Shown here: positions 1-11,818 of the stretch, in pieces
Position numbering within the stretch: the first letter of the stretch is position 1
Layout: each line of letters opens with the position of its first letter
Source of the DNA: Macrotrachela quadricornifera
Taxonomy: Eukaryota; Rotifera; Eurotatoria; Philodinida; Philodinidae
Assembly: GCA_022393335.1 (NCBI GenBank)
Contig: JAJEKB010021308.1
Location: 1,925,285 to 1,989,284 of the forward strand
Length of the DNA stretch: 64,000 nt
Direction of reading: 5' to 3'
The notes under the pieces: model-generated
Told to the model about the DNA's origin: nothing
The model's database searches: none
What the model saw: only the letters and a program-made list of their open reading frames with translations
Made by a program: the position numbers and the translations under genes

Positions 1-807
1 TTTCCATAGTAGAAGGTTCTTGTGTACGTATTAATGTAACACCTTTAAGCAATGTTGTAAATTGATATTCACATTTTGATAACCAAGGTCTTTTTTCTGG
101 CGAAAGAGATGTTATAACAAGTAACATAGGACATTGTTCATTAGAAAATTCATTAAATAATGGAGTCAAAAATATTTCTTGCCATATTGTCAATAAACTA
201 TTTGTTTAAAAAAAAGAAGAATTTTAGTTTTTAGAAATCAAAGTAATATCATTTACTTATTTCTGTTAGACTCAGACGTGATATCATATGGCCAAACAAC
301 ATAGTTTTCATTTAAAAACTCAATAAAAATATCTACACAGAATATTGTTTTACAAAATATATTATTTATGATATTGTTGTCCTTATGTAAATAAACAAGT
401 AACGGACGTCGCTAAAATAACATAGAATTATTTATTAGTTTCTTTTTTTATGAAACAAATTTAAACGAACGTTTTTGATTTCAGATGAATAAAGAGCTGT
501 TTGACAAGCATCAGGAAGAGTATCTTCACTAAATTTTGGAGAACATTTGTAATTTGACATAAAATCCTTAGAGAAATCTTTCGCATGATTTAATTTATTA
601 TTATGTTTATTTGAAACTACAATAGGAAGAAAAGTATTGTTATTTATTCGAATTTTTCAAATTAATGAAACAACTTACATAGATTGCCCGCAGAACGTTC
701 CTCTTCATCATCAAAATGTATCTCATCATCATAATCTGAATCACTATCCTAAAGAATAAATAAATAAATAGAAATGATTTTCACATCTTATAGTAAATAT
801 TCACCAT
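1..807 (-). CDS. UAS-UAS-F-box-like family protein, copy A (partial, cut by window start)
   Basis: Four exons of the tandem gene family can be read; the rest lies left of the window. The likely start codon (805-807) is the last codon of its exon, directly before a GTGAAT donor, as in all four copies. Next come an acidic exon (679-748; Asp/Glu-rich), an exon ending in the first helix of a UAS domain (471-616), an exon with the strand motif RRPLLVYLHKDN and a FC...FC pair (about 258-413), and the start of the exon with CPMLLVITS and YQFTTLLKG (1-about 206). No stop or frameshift was seen. The pattern matches the UAS domain of FAF1-type ubiquitin-pathway proteins. That is family recognition by eye; function is inferred. 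Confidence 0.7.
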
Positions 808-1983
808 CAATGTTAATTGCTCTCGTGATATGAATACCTGATACTAAAAGAAGTATTATTTGAAATCTAAACTTAATTCTATTTATCATCATTTTATGCA
901 ATAAAATATGTTGGAAAATTCATACTTTTATCTGTAATTAACATCAATATATGACTAATATTTACATTTTCTTATTTCTTATTCTTACGTAAACTCTTTA
1001 GCGATAAAATAACAGACTAGACATTTTTTCATATCTTTTTCTTTCTTATTGATAACATATGATAAGAATAGAAAAATAAAGATGGAAAGAAAAAAAGTGA
1101 GATTAAGTGTGTTACGACACATATCAGACGTATCATAAAATGATATACGTTAAGGGTTTTTCAATGTGTTCGTTTTCTTTGGTTCTCTCTCACTATATAT
1201 ATATATCTTTCTTGCGTTCTGGAAGGTATTTACAACATTGTATTCTTTTGGTTTTGTCTTTATGTTCTTTCTTATCAAGGTTCGAAATTGAGCGACATTT
1301 TGATGGTTCGATTTGGTCCTCGTCGAGCCAAATATTGATCATGCCCACCTAAGCCGACATCTGCGCTATTAGAGCCTGATGTCTGACCATAGGATCCCGC
1401 GGAGTTGTCTCGATTCCTATTTTTTTTCTCTAAGTCCCTCCCGATCTCGTCAGGATCGAGAATCGGAATGGGACGAAACTGTAGGGATTTAGTTAATTAT
1501 TTCATATCGAAACGCAACTTTCTGCTTATTCATAAATTCAACATAATCTTTCGTAAAAATAAAACTAGAAAACAATGTTCATATGAGATATAAATAAGTA
1601 AGTTTGAAGAAACAACAAGTTTTGATCACTCATTAAATTCATCTTCTCTTGATAGAATGTTATTACTTTCGATTCAATGTTGAAGATGTCTCCTGTTCAC
1701 TTTCATGTTTTTTTTGTCAGATTCACATTCATCGATTGATTGTCATTTTCTACTATCTCTTCTTTTTTTCATCTAATTGTTTTAATGAATGAACATTTTC
1801 CAAAGGGGAAAAGAACAGACTTCTGGCTCTTGGAATCATGTAGAATCTAATGCTTCCTACTTAATTAGTTCCTATGACAGAACAAAAGTGTTCTGTTTTT
1901 GAAAATTATGTTTAAATACTTTCAAGAGGGAAACTGCAGTCTCCAATCTAATACAGTCAAATGGAGTTATAGAATCTGCTCTT

Positions 1984-3275
1984 TTTGTGTACTCAAAAAG
2001 TGAGTACACTCTAGAATCGGTCAGTGTGTCCGGCCGTCCGTTTACACGATAACTCTTCACAATTGCATTCGATTGAGCTGAAGTTTTGTGCACACAATTG
2101 TCTCATCAATATCTCGGTCGAGTTCGAAGATGAGAAAGATCCGACAAGAAATGGCTGAGTTATCGAAAAAATTGTCATTTTTCACCAGACCATCCTTGAG
2201 GGGGGGTACAGGGATTTTTCAAAAAAAAAAATTTTTTCTCAGAAATATTTGAAATATACATGAATCGACTCAGTTTTCAACGCTGATTTCGAATATGATA
2301 TCAGTTTTGAATGAAATCGTAGTTTTTTAAGTGAAATTTGCCTAAACAAGGTCCCAAAATGCACAAAAACTCTATCGAGAAACGAAATTGCCTATATATG
2401 TCTCAGATGAGCAATTATTTTGGGGTTTTCCAAATGCCTGGTTTTGTAGCTTGTCGAAAGGACTATCGAAAGGTAAAAACCCGAATCGATAGCTCTTAAT
2501 ATTGATGATTTATTATGAAAATACTGATGCTTGTATCTATCATATATCTCTTATAAATTCATGAGGTTGCTCTAGATCGTAAACCTGTTAGACACAAACA
2601 CAAATTCATTCGAAAATAACTCTTCTTACCAAGTTTTCCAAGCTGGACACGAATCTAAACTCAAATTTCTGTGATTTTTAAAGATATTATATCACTCTGA
2701 GAGTAGAGTCAGCGATCACCGGATATGGGCGCATACTGTGTGACCCATGCTAGATTAGCACGCCTGTATTTTCTTGCAATTTGGTGACAAGGGATGTATT
2801 ATTATGAGATCTATGTCTTACAGAAACAAAGAAATACAGGGCCTAGTGCATCACATGAGAAAATTCTAAATACTCCCTCTCGAAATATGCTATATCGCTG
2901 AATTTATGCAGTTTTTGGGTTATAATACTTTTTTTATCCCATAACTTACTCCCTGAGTGTAATGAATTTACAGATTAAACTGTTTTCTATTCAATTGAGA
3001 CCTTCTTTAGCTCAAAGGGCGAAATCGTTCATGAGACAAAGTTATTTTCTATTAATTTTTCGTAAGCTGGAGAGGGTGTGTGCCCACTGGCCCCCTTATT
3101 TACGCCCTTGGATGAAACAGTAACTAATAAAAATGAAGTTATGAGAAAAATGGTTTTTCATAAAGACAATTTGTCATGATAATTTTGGTGTTCAAACATT
3201 CCATCATGACTCATCTGATTCATACACTTTTTGCAGTACACATAACTTTCGGATAAAATCCGAAGTTTTCGCATT
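1984..3275. mobile_element. Inserted repeat element, type unresolved
   Basis: In units B (about 16340) and D (about 33265) the sequence before this block (rich in GGAGT and TCATGGAGT words) runs directly into TTGGTTTAAAAAC or TTGGTTGAAAAAC. In unit A about 1.3 kb interrupts it. The right third (about 2930-3275) resembles 50930-51130, so this is a dispersed family. I found no clear terminal inverted repeats and no coding potential. A non-autonomous DNA element or a truncated retroelement would both fit. Confidence 0.5.
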
Positions 3276-4321
3276 TATTTTCCTTGGTTTAAAAACAATT
3301 TCTGGCAGATTCAGAAGAATCGGGATCCCAAAAGAGTATTTTACAGAGATCAGGGTTGGAACGAGTTTCGTTTAAACGGAACATGATCGAGATCGGGACG
3401 GAAAAACACGAACTCGTTAGTCCCTACTAGACCAGGCCCAATACAATCATTAATGTATGATGTTTGTAAAAAATAAATTACAATGTAAATCAAGGATCAC
3501 TTTTGTAGTTAATTCGAACACTAAGAGATTTGTTCTCATAATGATCATTAGTTAGATAAGTGCAGACAACGTTAATACTCGTAAAAAAAGCAAAGAAGAT
3601 AATTCGAATTAATTATTAAACCAAAAAAACAACATGTCTTCTCTAGGTTCAACTTTATAAAGAGTATCATTTATTAATTAGAATTTGTTAGAAGTAAAAT
3701 ATTTGATGAGTAATTTCGAAGTGTTAAATATATTAATATTTGTAACGTTATAATGTTAATATAGATAAACTATCAGGAATACTAGACTTCAATAAAATTG
3801 ACACTTGATTTTGCCCTTAGATTTGTATGAAAAGCATCATTGATCATAAGAGATTATGTTTTCATTTATTCTGCATATGAAAATTACATAAGATTCATAT
3901 AGAAAAGATGTGTCATTGATACTAGATGTAAAATACATGACTCATTTAAAAAGATTTCATCATACATCAGATTAAAGATGATTGAAATAAGAGGATTTTA
4001 AATAAAAGTATTTGTAAAGTTCAAAAATCAGATTTTACTCATATCAAAGTAGATTTATTTTCACCTATTTTTATTCATAAACTAATTGATATTTATCTAA
4101 TTTATTGAAAACTTTTTATATGTATAAATACCGATGATAAAGTGGTTAAATGTCGAAAGCAATGATACCGAAAACAATAATAGCGCATATTTCATTATTT
4201 CTTTTATTGATGAAAATTACAGACTAAATCTATTTAAAAAAAGGAAAGATAAATAAACATTACATAGATAGATTAACTCTTGAAATACCAGTACTTTCAA
4301 TTCAGAACTTCTTATTAAGAA

Positions 4322-4747
4322 TTGTGGTTTTCGAATAACTCGCGAATAAAAAGAATATCGAGATACGATTTTTGCTATGATAAAGATGACAGTTGGAAGT
4401 ACATTTCTTGTATAAAGATCCTAATACCAATGAGACCATTTTCCTTAATAAGCTTGACAGATATTCGAAAGACCATTTTGGAAAAGTATCCTTTATCCAG
4501 GAGACTAACTAATACTCAAAGGGTTAAAATAACAAAAGTTGACGTTAAAGTAGATGCCCGTAATGGATCATCAGCTAATATCTATCTGTTCGACGGCGTT
4601 TTTGATGGACCTTTTTTCAATTTTTTCTTTTCGCTCTTTTTTGTTTCGACAATCAGCTTTTCACCATTTTTACCTTTTGACGTTTTCATTTTCGGCATTT
4701 TTCTCTTCGGCAATCTGCTTTTCTACGTCCTGTCTTTCGACATTTAA
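4322..4747 (+). pseudogene. Duplicated ORF remnant, unknown product
   Basis: About 400 bp are strongly conserved between this site and 34254-34640. The frame reading KDPNTNETIFLNKLDRYSK and then ITKVEVKV is continuous at the second site; here a 4-base insertion near 4504 breaks it. The tail is low-complexity, rich in Phe codons. I do not recognise a family. Conservation may only reflect the recent segmental duplication, so a decayed exon or a non-coding repeat are both possible. Confidence 0.3.
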
Positions 4748-5261
4748 CCACCTATTCAATACCGATTGATATTATCCCTCGAAACACGATGTATTTGTCG
4801 AGATTTAATCTAATATTTTCGATGGCATTTGTTCAATCAAGAAATTTGGTAGAAATATTCGAAGTCAAAATTTCTGAGCTAAAACTAAAAATACAAGCTT
4901 CATGCCCATTGCCTATTAAAATTGATTAAAATCAGATTTTCTTTCTTACACGAGAAATTTTTCTTAAGAACAGTATTAAAATTCGGGCCAAACGGGCCAA
5001 CAGATGGGCCCATCTAGACTGGCTTGGAGGATCCATGCCGAACCCTATCTCTTATTATAATTTAGGTGTATTTCATCTTTGTTTACATCTCGGAGAATAT
5101 AAATATTTTCTACGTCTGTACGATAAATATGTTTATATATGAAGATCATCGAATATAACTTCACAATTAAACTTCGTATACACAACGACGAAAATATGAC
5201 ATAACAGAGTGGAGCAACTATAATGTTAACATTACACCTCAGCAACTAGGATCACCTCTAA

Positions 5262-5578
5262 CCCTTTCACCGCGATGGGACCCATCGATGGGTCCCATTT
5301 TGCATTTCATATTCTAATCTCGAAATACGATTTATTAAGAAAACCGCGTAAACCATAAGACGCTGCGTGAAAAACTCTACAAAATTCTGTGCGATCAATT
5401 TTTCCAACCTCAACAATTGATCCGACACAGTTTTGCTTTTTTTTGAAAACAAAAGGTATACAATCGAAATAAGCTTTACAATGTAGATTTCACGCTGCAT
5501 ATTGTAGTATATTTTGTTTTGTAAGAAAATGAATTTAGAGATGTTACTTCCTATGGAAATCGAATCGTGGTGAAAGGG
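5262..5578. mobile_element. piggyBac-type MITE (317 bp)
   Basis: The ends form a perfect inverted repeat, CCCTTTCACC ... GGTGAAAGGG, flanked by TTAA on the right (5579-5582) and CTAA, a one-base variant of TTAA, on the left. A second inner palindrome, GGGACCCATCGATGGGTCCC, follows the left end. The paralogous site in unit B (about 16780-16800) lacks the element, so the insertion is visible by comparison. TTAA duplication and CCC termini are typical of piggyBac. Confidence 0.8.
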
Positions 5579-5682
5579 TTAATAGGCAATATGATAATTG
5601 TGACTTGTTATAAAATTAAAACAATACGAAGGACTCTTATATCAACAGTACATGGTAATGAAGAGGCATTAAAATCTAATCC

Positions 5683-6264
5683 CTAGTGAATGTACTCATC
5701 AAGAGAGTACTAAAAATGTACTCACGCTAGAAAATGCCGCGAGAACTCATGAGTACTTAGCAGATTTGAGTACTCATCGGTCGTACTCACATTAGGGTTT
5801 CGAGTATATGAGTACTACATTTCTCTGGTATCATAACAGTATACCCTAGTTAAGTACTCCAATCTTTCCTTTTTTATATTTGCTAGCATTTGGACCATTC
5901 AAGATCTGGGTGTGCAGCCCTTTAATGGGGCTCTGCAGACTCTAGAAGAGTCTATTTCTCTGCGATGTTACAGTCGTAGAGTGACATTACCTTGTTAAAA
6001 TTTCCAACTTCTCGTTCATAGAGAATCAGGGCACGATACCCTTTTCGTTCTGTGTATTGAGTATTGTCAGAGAAAAAGACGACGAGTACTACAATGAGTA
6101 CTCAGGATTGTGCCTATGAGTAGATTTATAATGAAATATTTTCTTGAGTACGACTCTGAGTACTACACAATTTTAAATACTCATGAATTTTCGAGAGTAC
6201 TTCCTCGTGTAATCTGAGTACTCATGCTTACAAGTTGTACTCTCTTGATGAGTACATTCACTAG
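5683..6264. mobile_element. MITE with long inverted ends and GAGTACTC-type internal repeats
   Basis: Perfect terminal inverted repeats of about 28 bp begin CTAGTGAATGTACTCATC and end with the reverse complement. The interior is studded with degenerate GAGTACTCA / TGAGTACT words in both orientations. Unit B (about 16865-16885) has an empty site at the same place. No clean target duplication is visible and there is no coding capacity. Confidence 0.75.
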
Positions 6265-6959
6265 AGATGTAATCAATGTTTTTTAGAAAAACTTCTATGA
6301 AAATAAGCACCAGGCTGTTCAAATCTATGATATCATCGTCTCATAATAATAAATTTTGAAATCATGATTTTAAAAATGAGTATATGTAGCCAAAATATTA
6401 ATTTGATACAATTTATCGATAACCGAGAATAATATTTTTTATATGTTTATGCAACCAGATCGAAAAACATCCGTAACTTTATTTTAAAATACATAAATAA
6501 TATTAGTCTACATTGATTAAATAGTGAGCAACGTTAGAACTAGTAAATATTAGTGTTGACTTGATTTGACAGTAGCTACTGATTTCATTAAAGACAATAT
6601 TATCAACAGACATATTAAATAAACTAAAGTAAGTCCTGACAAAATAGATTCATATTCTTCAAAAATTGAAATATTATACAAAAACAACAAATTGAAATTA
6701 TCTTGACTACATTTAGAAAAATCCTGATGAGAAATAGATTGTTGTGTTAAGTTGAAATATTCATATACAATGATTTATATAATAAAAGATATATCAATCT
6801 CTGTATAAGCAGAGAGAAAATGAATCTCCATTACTCGAATTTTTATCCTGAAAAAAATGAATATCAAGTTTGAGTAGATCAAAAACAAAATGAAAATCTA
6901 AATCATAAAAGATTATTTATTTTAATAATGATGAATGATCTAGAAAGAAAGAAAGGCAG

Positions 6960-8080
6960 AATATCGTCATGCGCCTATGTGCAGGACTTGACGAGGTGAT
7001 CATGAGGGTCCCTGGTACAGAAGTAGCTCTTGACAAAGATCCTTATGCTACAATAGAAAACGTACAAGAATAAACTGATTTCAGCTACGATACTAATCAG
7101 CGGATTATTACCACTCGTTATTCACCAAAAACAGCTTACTAGTTTCCAACGAAATGAACCAGTTCGAATATGATAATAAAGTTTAGAAAAATTTATAGAT
7201 GAAACATCATGTTTGTGCAACGTAGCGACAGTCAATGAGTCATGGTTTTATCACAAGCAAATTGGTTGAAAATCATCAAATGCTGATTGGATGACAAAAG
7301 ATAATTCTCTACCTACAATAATTCGTCGTAATAAATTTATTCTAAAAATATTATTTTCCAACTTTTTTGGATTAACTGGTCTATTTATGATCTTTTATAT
7401 GAAACGAGAATAAATTATAGACAATTGCTTGTAATATCTTTTAGACGAAATAAGACATTAACGGCCTTCATATAGCACAAACCGTATTATACTTCGTCAA
7501 CACAATAGAAAACGAGATATTCTTCATGAATACGCGTCTCATTATCTTGAGTTAGAAGGCACTAGAACAATGGCATATCCACACAATTCTCCTGATTTAT
7601 CTGCATCCACCTTCTCGTGATTTGATTTGATCACACAAAATTAAAGGGATCATAATGATCCCCGATTATTATGTGATACTATTGATGAGTTGATTTACTA
7701 TTTGAATGAAGACAAATATAGAAAAACCTTTGATAAACCCAGACCGACTAATCTAAGAGTCGGATCCGATATCGATTTCTCTTAAAATCCGACAAAAATC
7801 ATCGAATCCTATAAAATCTAGGTGACAGTATCACATCGGATTCTCACTTGTTGTGATCGAATGGTCGGATTCTATAGGTATTAAAAACCATACTTAAGTG
7901 GTGCTAAAATCACTGAAAAAAATATTTGTAACAACTGACACTTTTCCGACAGAATCCAATGCAATTCCATCACCAGGAATCCTATCGGATCCAACATCGG
8001 AATTGTGTACTAGGGAATGAATGGAGAGAATACAGTTATGTACAAATGCTCAAGATCATTATTTAGAACATTTGATGAAA
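6960..8080 (+). pseudogene. mariner-like transposase remnant 1
   Basis: Fragments of a mariner DD34D transposase can be followed across frames: DPYATIENVQE, an ESWFYHKQIG motif (the equivalent of the DES/TW segment after the first catalytic Asp), RRNKF, then HNSPDLS (third catalytic Asp region), KYRKTFDK, and after an insertion the C-terminal HYLEHLMK and a stop at about 8076-8078. Several stops and frameshifts make it inactive. It lies between gene copies A and B; a sister remnant lies between copies B and C, so a mariner was part of the duplicated unit. Confidence 0.75.
7742..8018. mobile_element. Small insertion (MITE-like) inside mariner remnant 1
   Basis: The mariner reading frame breaks off after KTFDK and resumes with the conserved C-terminus at about 8018. 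The intervening segment has near-terminal inverted words (AGTCGGATCCGATATCG against CCTATCGGATCCAACATCGG) and repeats of CGGATTCT/GAATCC. Exact ends and target duplication could not be fixed. Confidence 0.45.
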
Positions 8081-8447
8081 TAAACTTTTATTGAATTTGT
8101 ATCTATCTCATTTATGTTTGATCAATATTCTTCTTCTATATTCTAATAAGAATATGTGACAAAACTTCATATGAAACAAAGAACAGATTAAAGCGAAAAT
8201 TTGTTTAGAAATGGACCATAATATTACATTATACTAAACTTAAATTTCATATAAAAATACTTCTGCTTGAAATATTATTTGTTTAAGGATAGTTAGAAAT
8301 TTTTCAAAAAATCATTTTATAAGGAAACAAGATATCTCTGATATTAATTTTGGATACACGTAAGTATATTTTAAATTTGTATGATTTTATTTAATGATAT
8401 GAAAATCTGGTTTATTTTATTTTATTTTTTAAAACATCAATGCAAAG

Positions 8448-11155
8448 TTAAGCAACAAAATTCGGAAAAGATTGTAGAGATGTAATTTCAAATTTAATTG
8501 TGCTTCGAATTTCCTGCAGTTTCTTCTGTATTTCAGAGATTTGTTCTAATTGTTCATTCATTGATTCATTTCCCACTACTTTCAATGTTATTTTTTTTAA
8601 TTGGTAACAATGACTTGTTAAATCTATCCATCGATGTAAATTTAATAGTTCCATGATATTTTTTATATTTGTTATAAAACAAATACGTTGAAGGTCACAC
8701 ATATTTTTCAACGAATTAATTGATAGCTTCCAAAAAAATGGCTCATCATCTGGAAAAAGTACACGAAGTGATATCAATACAGGACGGTTAACACATTCTG
8801 GAGAATGTTCAGTCATATTAACGAAGTCACATATGTAATGATGATTAGAAACTGATGTTTCACAATAAATTTCTAATTGTTTGATGGAACATGGAAGTTG
8901 AGACAAAATATGTTCAAATTCGTAGGATTCGACCTTATGACGATACCAAAGAGAAATACGTGAGCAACTTGGAAAATAAGACGTGTATCGATCGATTTTA
9001 TCGAGTAATTGTAAATTGATGAGCGTTAATTGTTTGATCTTTTGAAATGGAAGATACCATTTGAAATCTCTATTTAATTTCATATTTTTCAGATCAATTT
9101 TTAATGAAACAATTTGTTCAGGATTGAGTTTATAATGAATCAATCTGATCAATGTATCAGAAGGATTCGATACATGTAATTTGACTCTCAATTCACAAAG
9201 AACAGAAAGAATATTAGGAGAAAATGACTTAATCATGTCTTCTAATGATAGATATTCAAATATTTCAAGAAAAACATCCAAACAAAGACGAGTATTATTG
9301 ATGAAGTTACATGCCTTAAATGAAAATAATAACAATATTTATATAAAACATTAACTTTCATTAAATATGATCTTCAAAATTTCAAGAGATTCAACTGATA
9401 GGATTTGACTACCCATGAATTTTCCTGGGATGATGAAAATAAACTAAACTTACCAAAGCTCGTTCATTAACATAACATTTATGTTTAAACCAATTTATTT
9501 CTACCAAAAATGTGTCACGACTAAATATTTTTTGTGTGCGAGTCATTGTATTACCTTGAAATAATGATTTGAATTGATATTCAGATATTAAAGAACCATC
9601 TTTTTGTTTGTTTTCAATTAATCTCATCACTCCAATAAATATAGGATATTGACAATTAGAAAAATCATCGGAAAAAGAAGTTGAAAATAAATCCTTCCAA
9701 ATGTTCATAAATCTAATTTTAAGTTTAGAAATGAATTATCCAATTGACATTGATATTACTTACTCTTCTTTATCCGATGGTGATGTTACATCCCATGACC
9801 AAACAACAAAATTTTCAGGTAAGGAATCAATAATTGTTATTGGACATATCTCTTTATTAAACGACCTATAACCATCATGTAAATAAATGAAAACTGGATG
9901 ACGCTAGAAAAAAATATATCTCGAATAATCTATGAATAAATCTACATAAGTTTTATTAACGAACTTTTTCAAGTTTTTTTGGTATATGAAGAGCAATGTT
10001 ACATGCATCTAGAAAAGAACCATTAAAAAATGTTGAACAACGTCGATAGTGTTGTTGGAAAGAATTATTACAAGATTCATTATCATCTATTTCATTATTA
10101 TTATTCAATATTTTATAATAAATTAATAAATAACTTACCACGACTATAATTGATCAATTGATGATTATTGTCCTATAAAAGAATAAAAATTATCAATATT
10201 AAATACGAACTATTCGGGAATAATCATTCAATGAATAACTTACTAAAGTTTTATCATATTCTTCTTTGAAATGAATTAATTCACTTAAGAAAGTTTCCAT
10301 AGTCCAAGGTTGATGTGTACGTTTTAATTTATGACCTTTAAGCAATGTTGTAAATTGATATTCACATTTTGATAAACAATGTCGATTTTCTGTTGAAAGA
10401 GATGTTATAACAAGTAACATTGGACATTCTTCATCAGAAAATTCATTAAATAATGGAGTAGAAAATATTTCTTGCCATATTGTCAATAAACTATTTGTTA
10501 AAAAAAAAAAGAAGAATTTTAGTTTTTAGAAATCAAAGTAAAATCATCTACTTATTTTTGTCAGAATCAAATGTGATATCATATGGCCAAACAAAATAGT
10601 TTTCATTTAAAAACTCAATAAAAATATCTACACAGAATATCGTTTGACAAAATATATTATTTATGATGCTATTGTCCTTGTGTAAATAAACAAGTAATGG
10701 ACGTCGCTAAAATAACATTGAATTATCTATTATTTTCTTTTTCTCAAATAAATTTGAACAAACGTCTTCGATTTTAGATGAATTAAGAGCTGCTTGACAA
10801 GCATTAGGAAAAGTATCTTCTGTAAATTTTGGAGAATATTTGTACTTTGAGATAAAATCTTTGAAGAAATCTTTTGCATGATTTGATTTATTCTGATGTT
10901 TATCTGAAACTAACAACAAAAAAGAAAAACATTATTATTTATTCGAATTTTTCAAATGAATGAAACAACTTACAAAGATTGCCTGAAGAAGGTTCCTCTT
11001 CATCATCAAAATGTATCTCATCATCCAAATATATCTCATCATCAGAATGTATCTCATCATCAAAATGTATCTCATCATAATAATCTGAATCAGTATCCTA
11101 AAAAATAAAAAGTAAATAGAGATAATTTTCACATATTATACAAAATATTCACCAT
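8448..11155 (-). CDS. UAS-UAS-F-box-like family protein, copy B (698 aa by splice model)
   Basis: Ten exons splice in frame with GT-AG introns: 11155-11153 (ATG only), 11097-10974, 10909-10764, 10706-10552, 10490-10244, 10172-10139, 10086-9965, 9903-9764, 9712-9454 and 9314-8448 (2097 nt). Exon 2 is acidic, with four 6-residue repeats. Exons 3-5 and 7-9 each encode a UAS (FAF1-type thioredoxin-like) domain: a helix ending in DACNIAL or NACQAAL, a strand RRPLLVYLHKDN or RHPVFIYLHDG, an FVW-WD or FVWPYD strand, then CPMLLVI or YPIFIGV. The last exon has an F-box-like start (LDVFLEIFEYLSLEDMI) followed by LRR-like sequence and a TAA just before AATAAA. F-box proteins link targets to SCF ubiquitin ligases, and UAS domains of FAF1/UBXD8 bind fatty acids. 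A lipid- or ubiquitin-linked adaptor role is inference only. No gene of this architecture is known to me. Confidence 0.75.
11001..11078 (-). repeat. 18-bp tandem repeat in acidic coding exon of copy B
   Basis: About 4.3 copies of an 18-bp unit (plus-strand CATCATCAAAATGTATCT) encode repeated DDEIHF-type hexapeptides. Copies A, C and D have only one partial unit, so the expansion is specific to copy B. Confidence 0.85.
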
Positions 11156-11477
11156 CAATGCTGATTGTTCTTATAATATAAATATCTGAAATTAAAAATA
11201 AATCTACACGTTATTCTGCATATTATTTGAAATATAAACTCAATTTTTTTGTCATCATTTTATATATTAAATTGTTTTGAAAAATTCACATTTTTATTAA
11301 TAATTAACATCAATATATGACTAATATTTACAATTTCCCATGATTCATTTTGACACATTATTCATAAATGGAATAACAGACCATTATTTCATTTCTTTTT
11401 CTTCCTGATCGTTAACATGTGACAAAAATACAAACATAAAAATGGAAAGAGAAGAGTGAGATTAAGTGTGTTACGAC

Positions 11478-11788
11478 CAGAGGCGTCCATAGCGATGCTG
11501 CCACTGCCTCGTTGGCGGTGATGTCAACGATACGACGACGGTAGCTTTCTTACGAAAGAAATTTCGAAAACTCAGGAATTTCTACATAATCTCGACATTA
11601 ATAAGTGATGCACAATAAGGCTTGAAGAATATGATCGATCGTCATATTTAACTCTAGTGTTAGCTGGTTACAGCTCTGAAAAACCGAAGATATTTTAAAA
11701 TACCATCGTGACAGCGGCGCGGTAGCATTTTTTAGACGATCGGCGCAGTGCGGCAGCGGTATATTCTCAACCGCGATGAACATCTCTG
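11478..11788. mobile_element. hAT MITE (311 bp), family shared with 52806-53315
   Basis: Terminal inverted repeats CAGAGGCGTCCAT ... ATGAACATCTCTG are flanked by a perfect 8-bp target duplication GTTACGAC (11470-11477 and 11789-11796). Empty sites in units A (about 1110) and D (about 31733) read through the same word once. The interior carries CGGCGCGGTAGC motifs like the larger family member at 52.8 kb. 8-bp duplication and CAGRG ends define the hAT superfamily. Confidence 0.9.
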
Positions 11789-11818
11789 GTTACGACAAAT
11801 ATATATATATATACTCAC

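Larger units (their letters stand above)
808..4760. repeat. Inter-copy flank of unit A, paralogous to 31431-34760 and partly 16100-16500
   Basis: This upstream flank of gene copy A is collinear with the flank of copy D. Shared blocks include 1090-1350 with 31720-32510, 1405-1600 with 32590-32760, 1620-1985 with 32800-33260, and 3275-4745 with 33265-34640. Pieces are shared with unit B around 12180-12350 and 16100-16400. The flank therefore belongs to the segmental duplication, not only the gene. It contains a 1.3 kb insertion (1984-3275) that is absent from units B and D. Apart from the ORF remnant at 4322-4747 I see no coding signal here. Confidence 0.75.

Noticed and set aside
5683..6264. 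CRISPR-like array of short repeats
   Set aside because: The GAGTACTCA words are degenerate, in both orientations and irregularly spaced, and they lie between terminal inverted repeats of a MITE in a eukaryotic genome.
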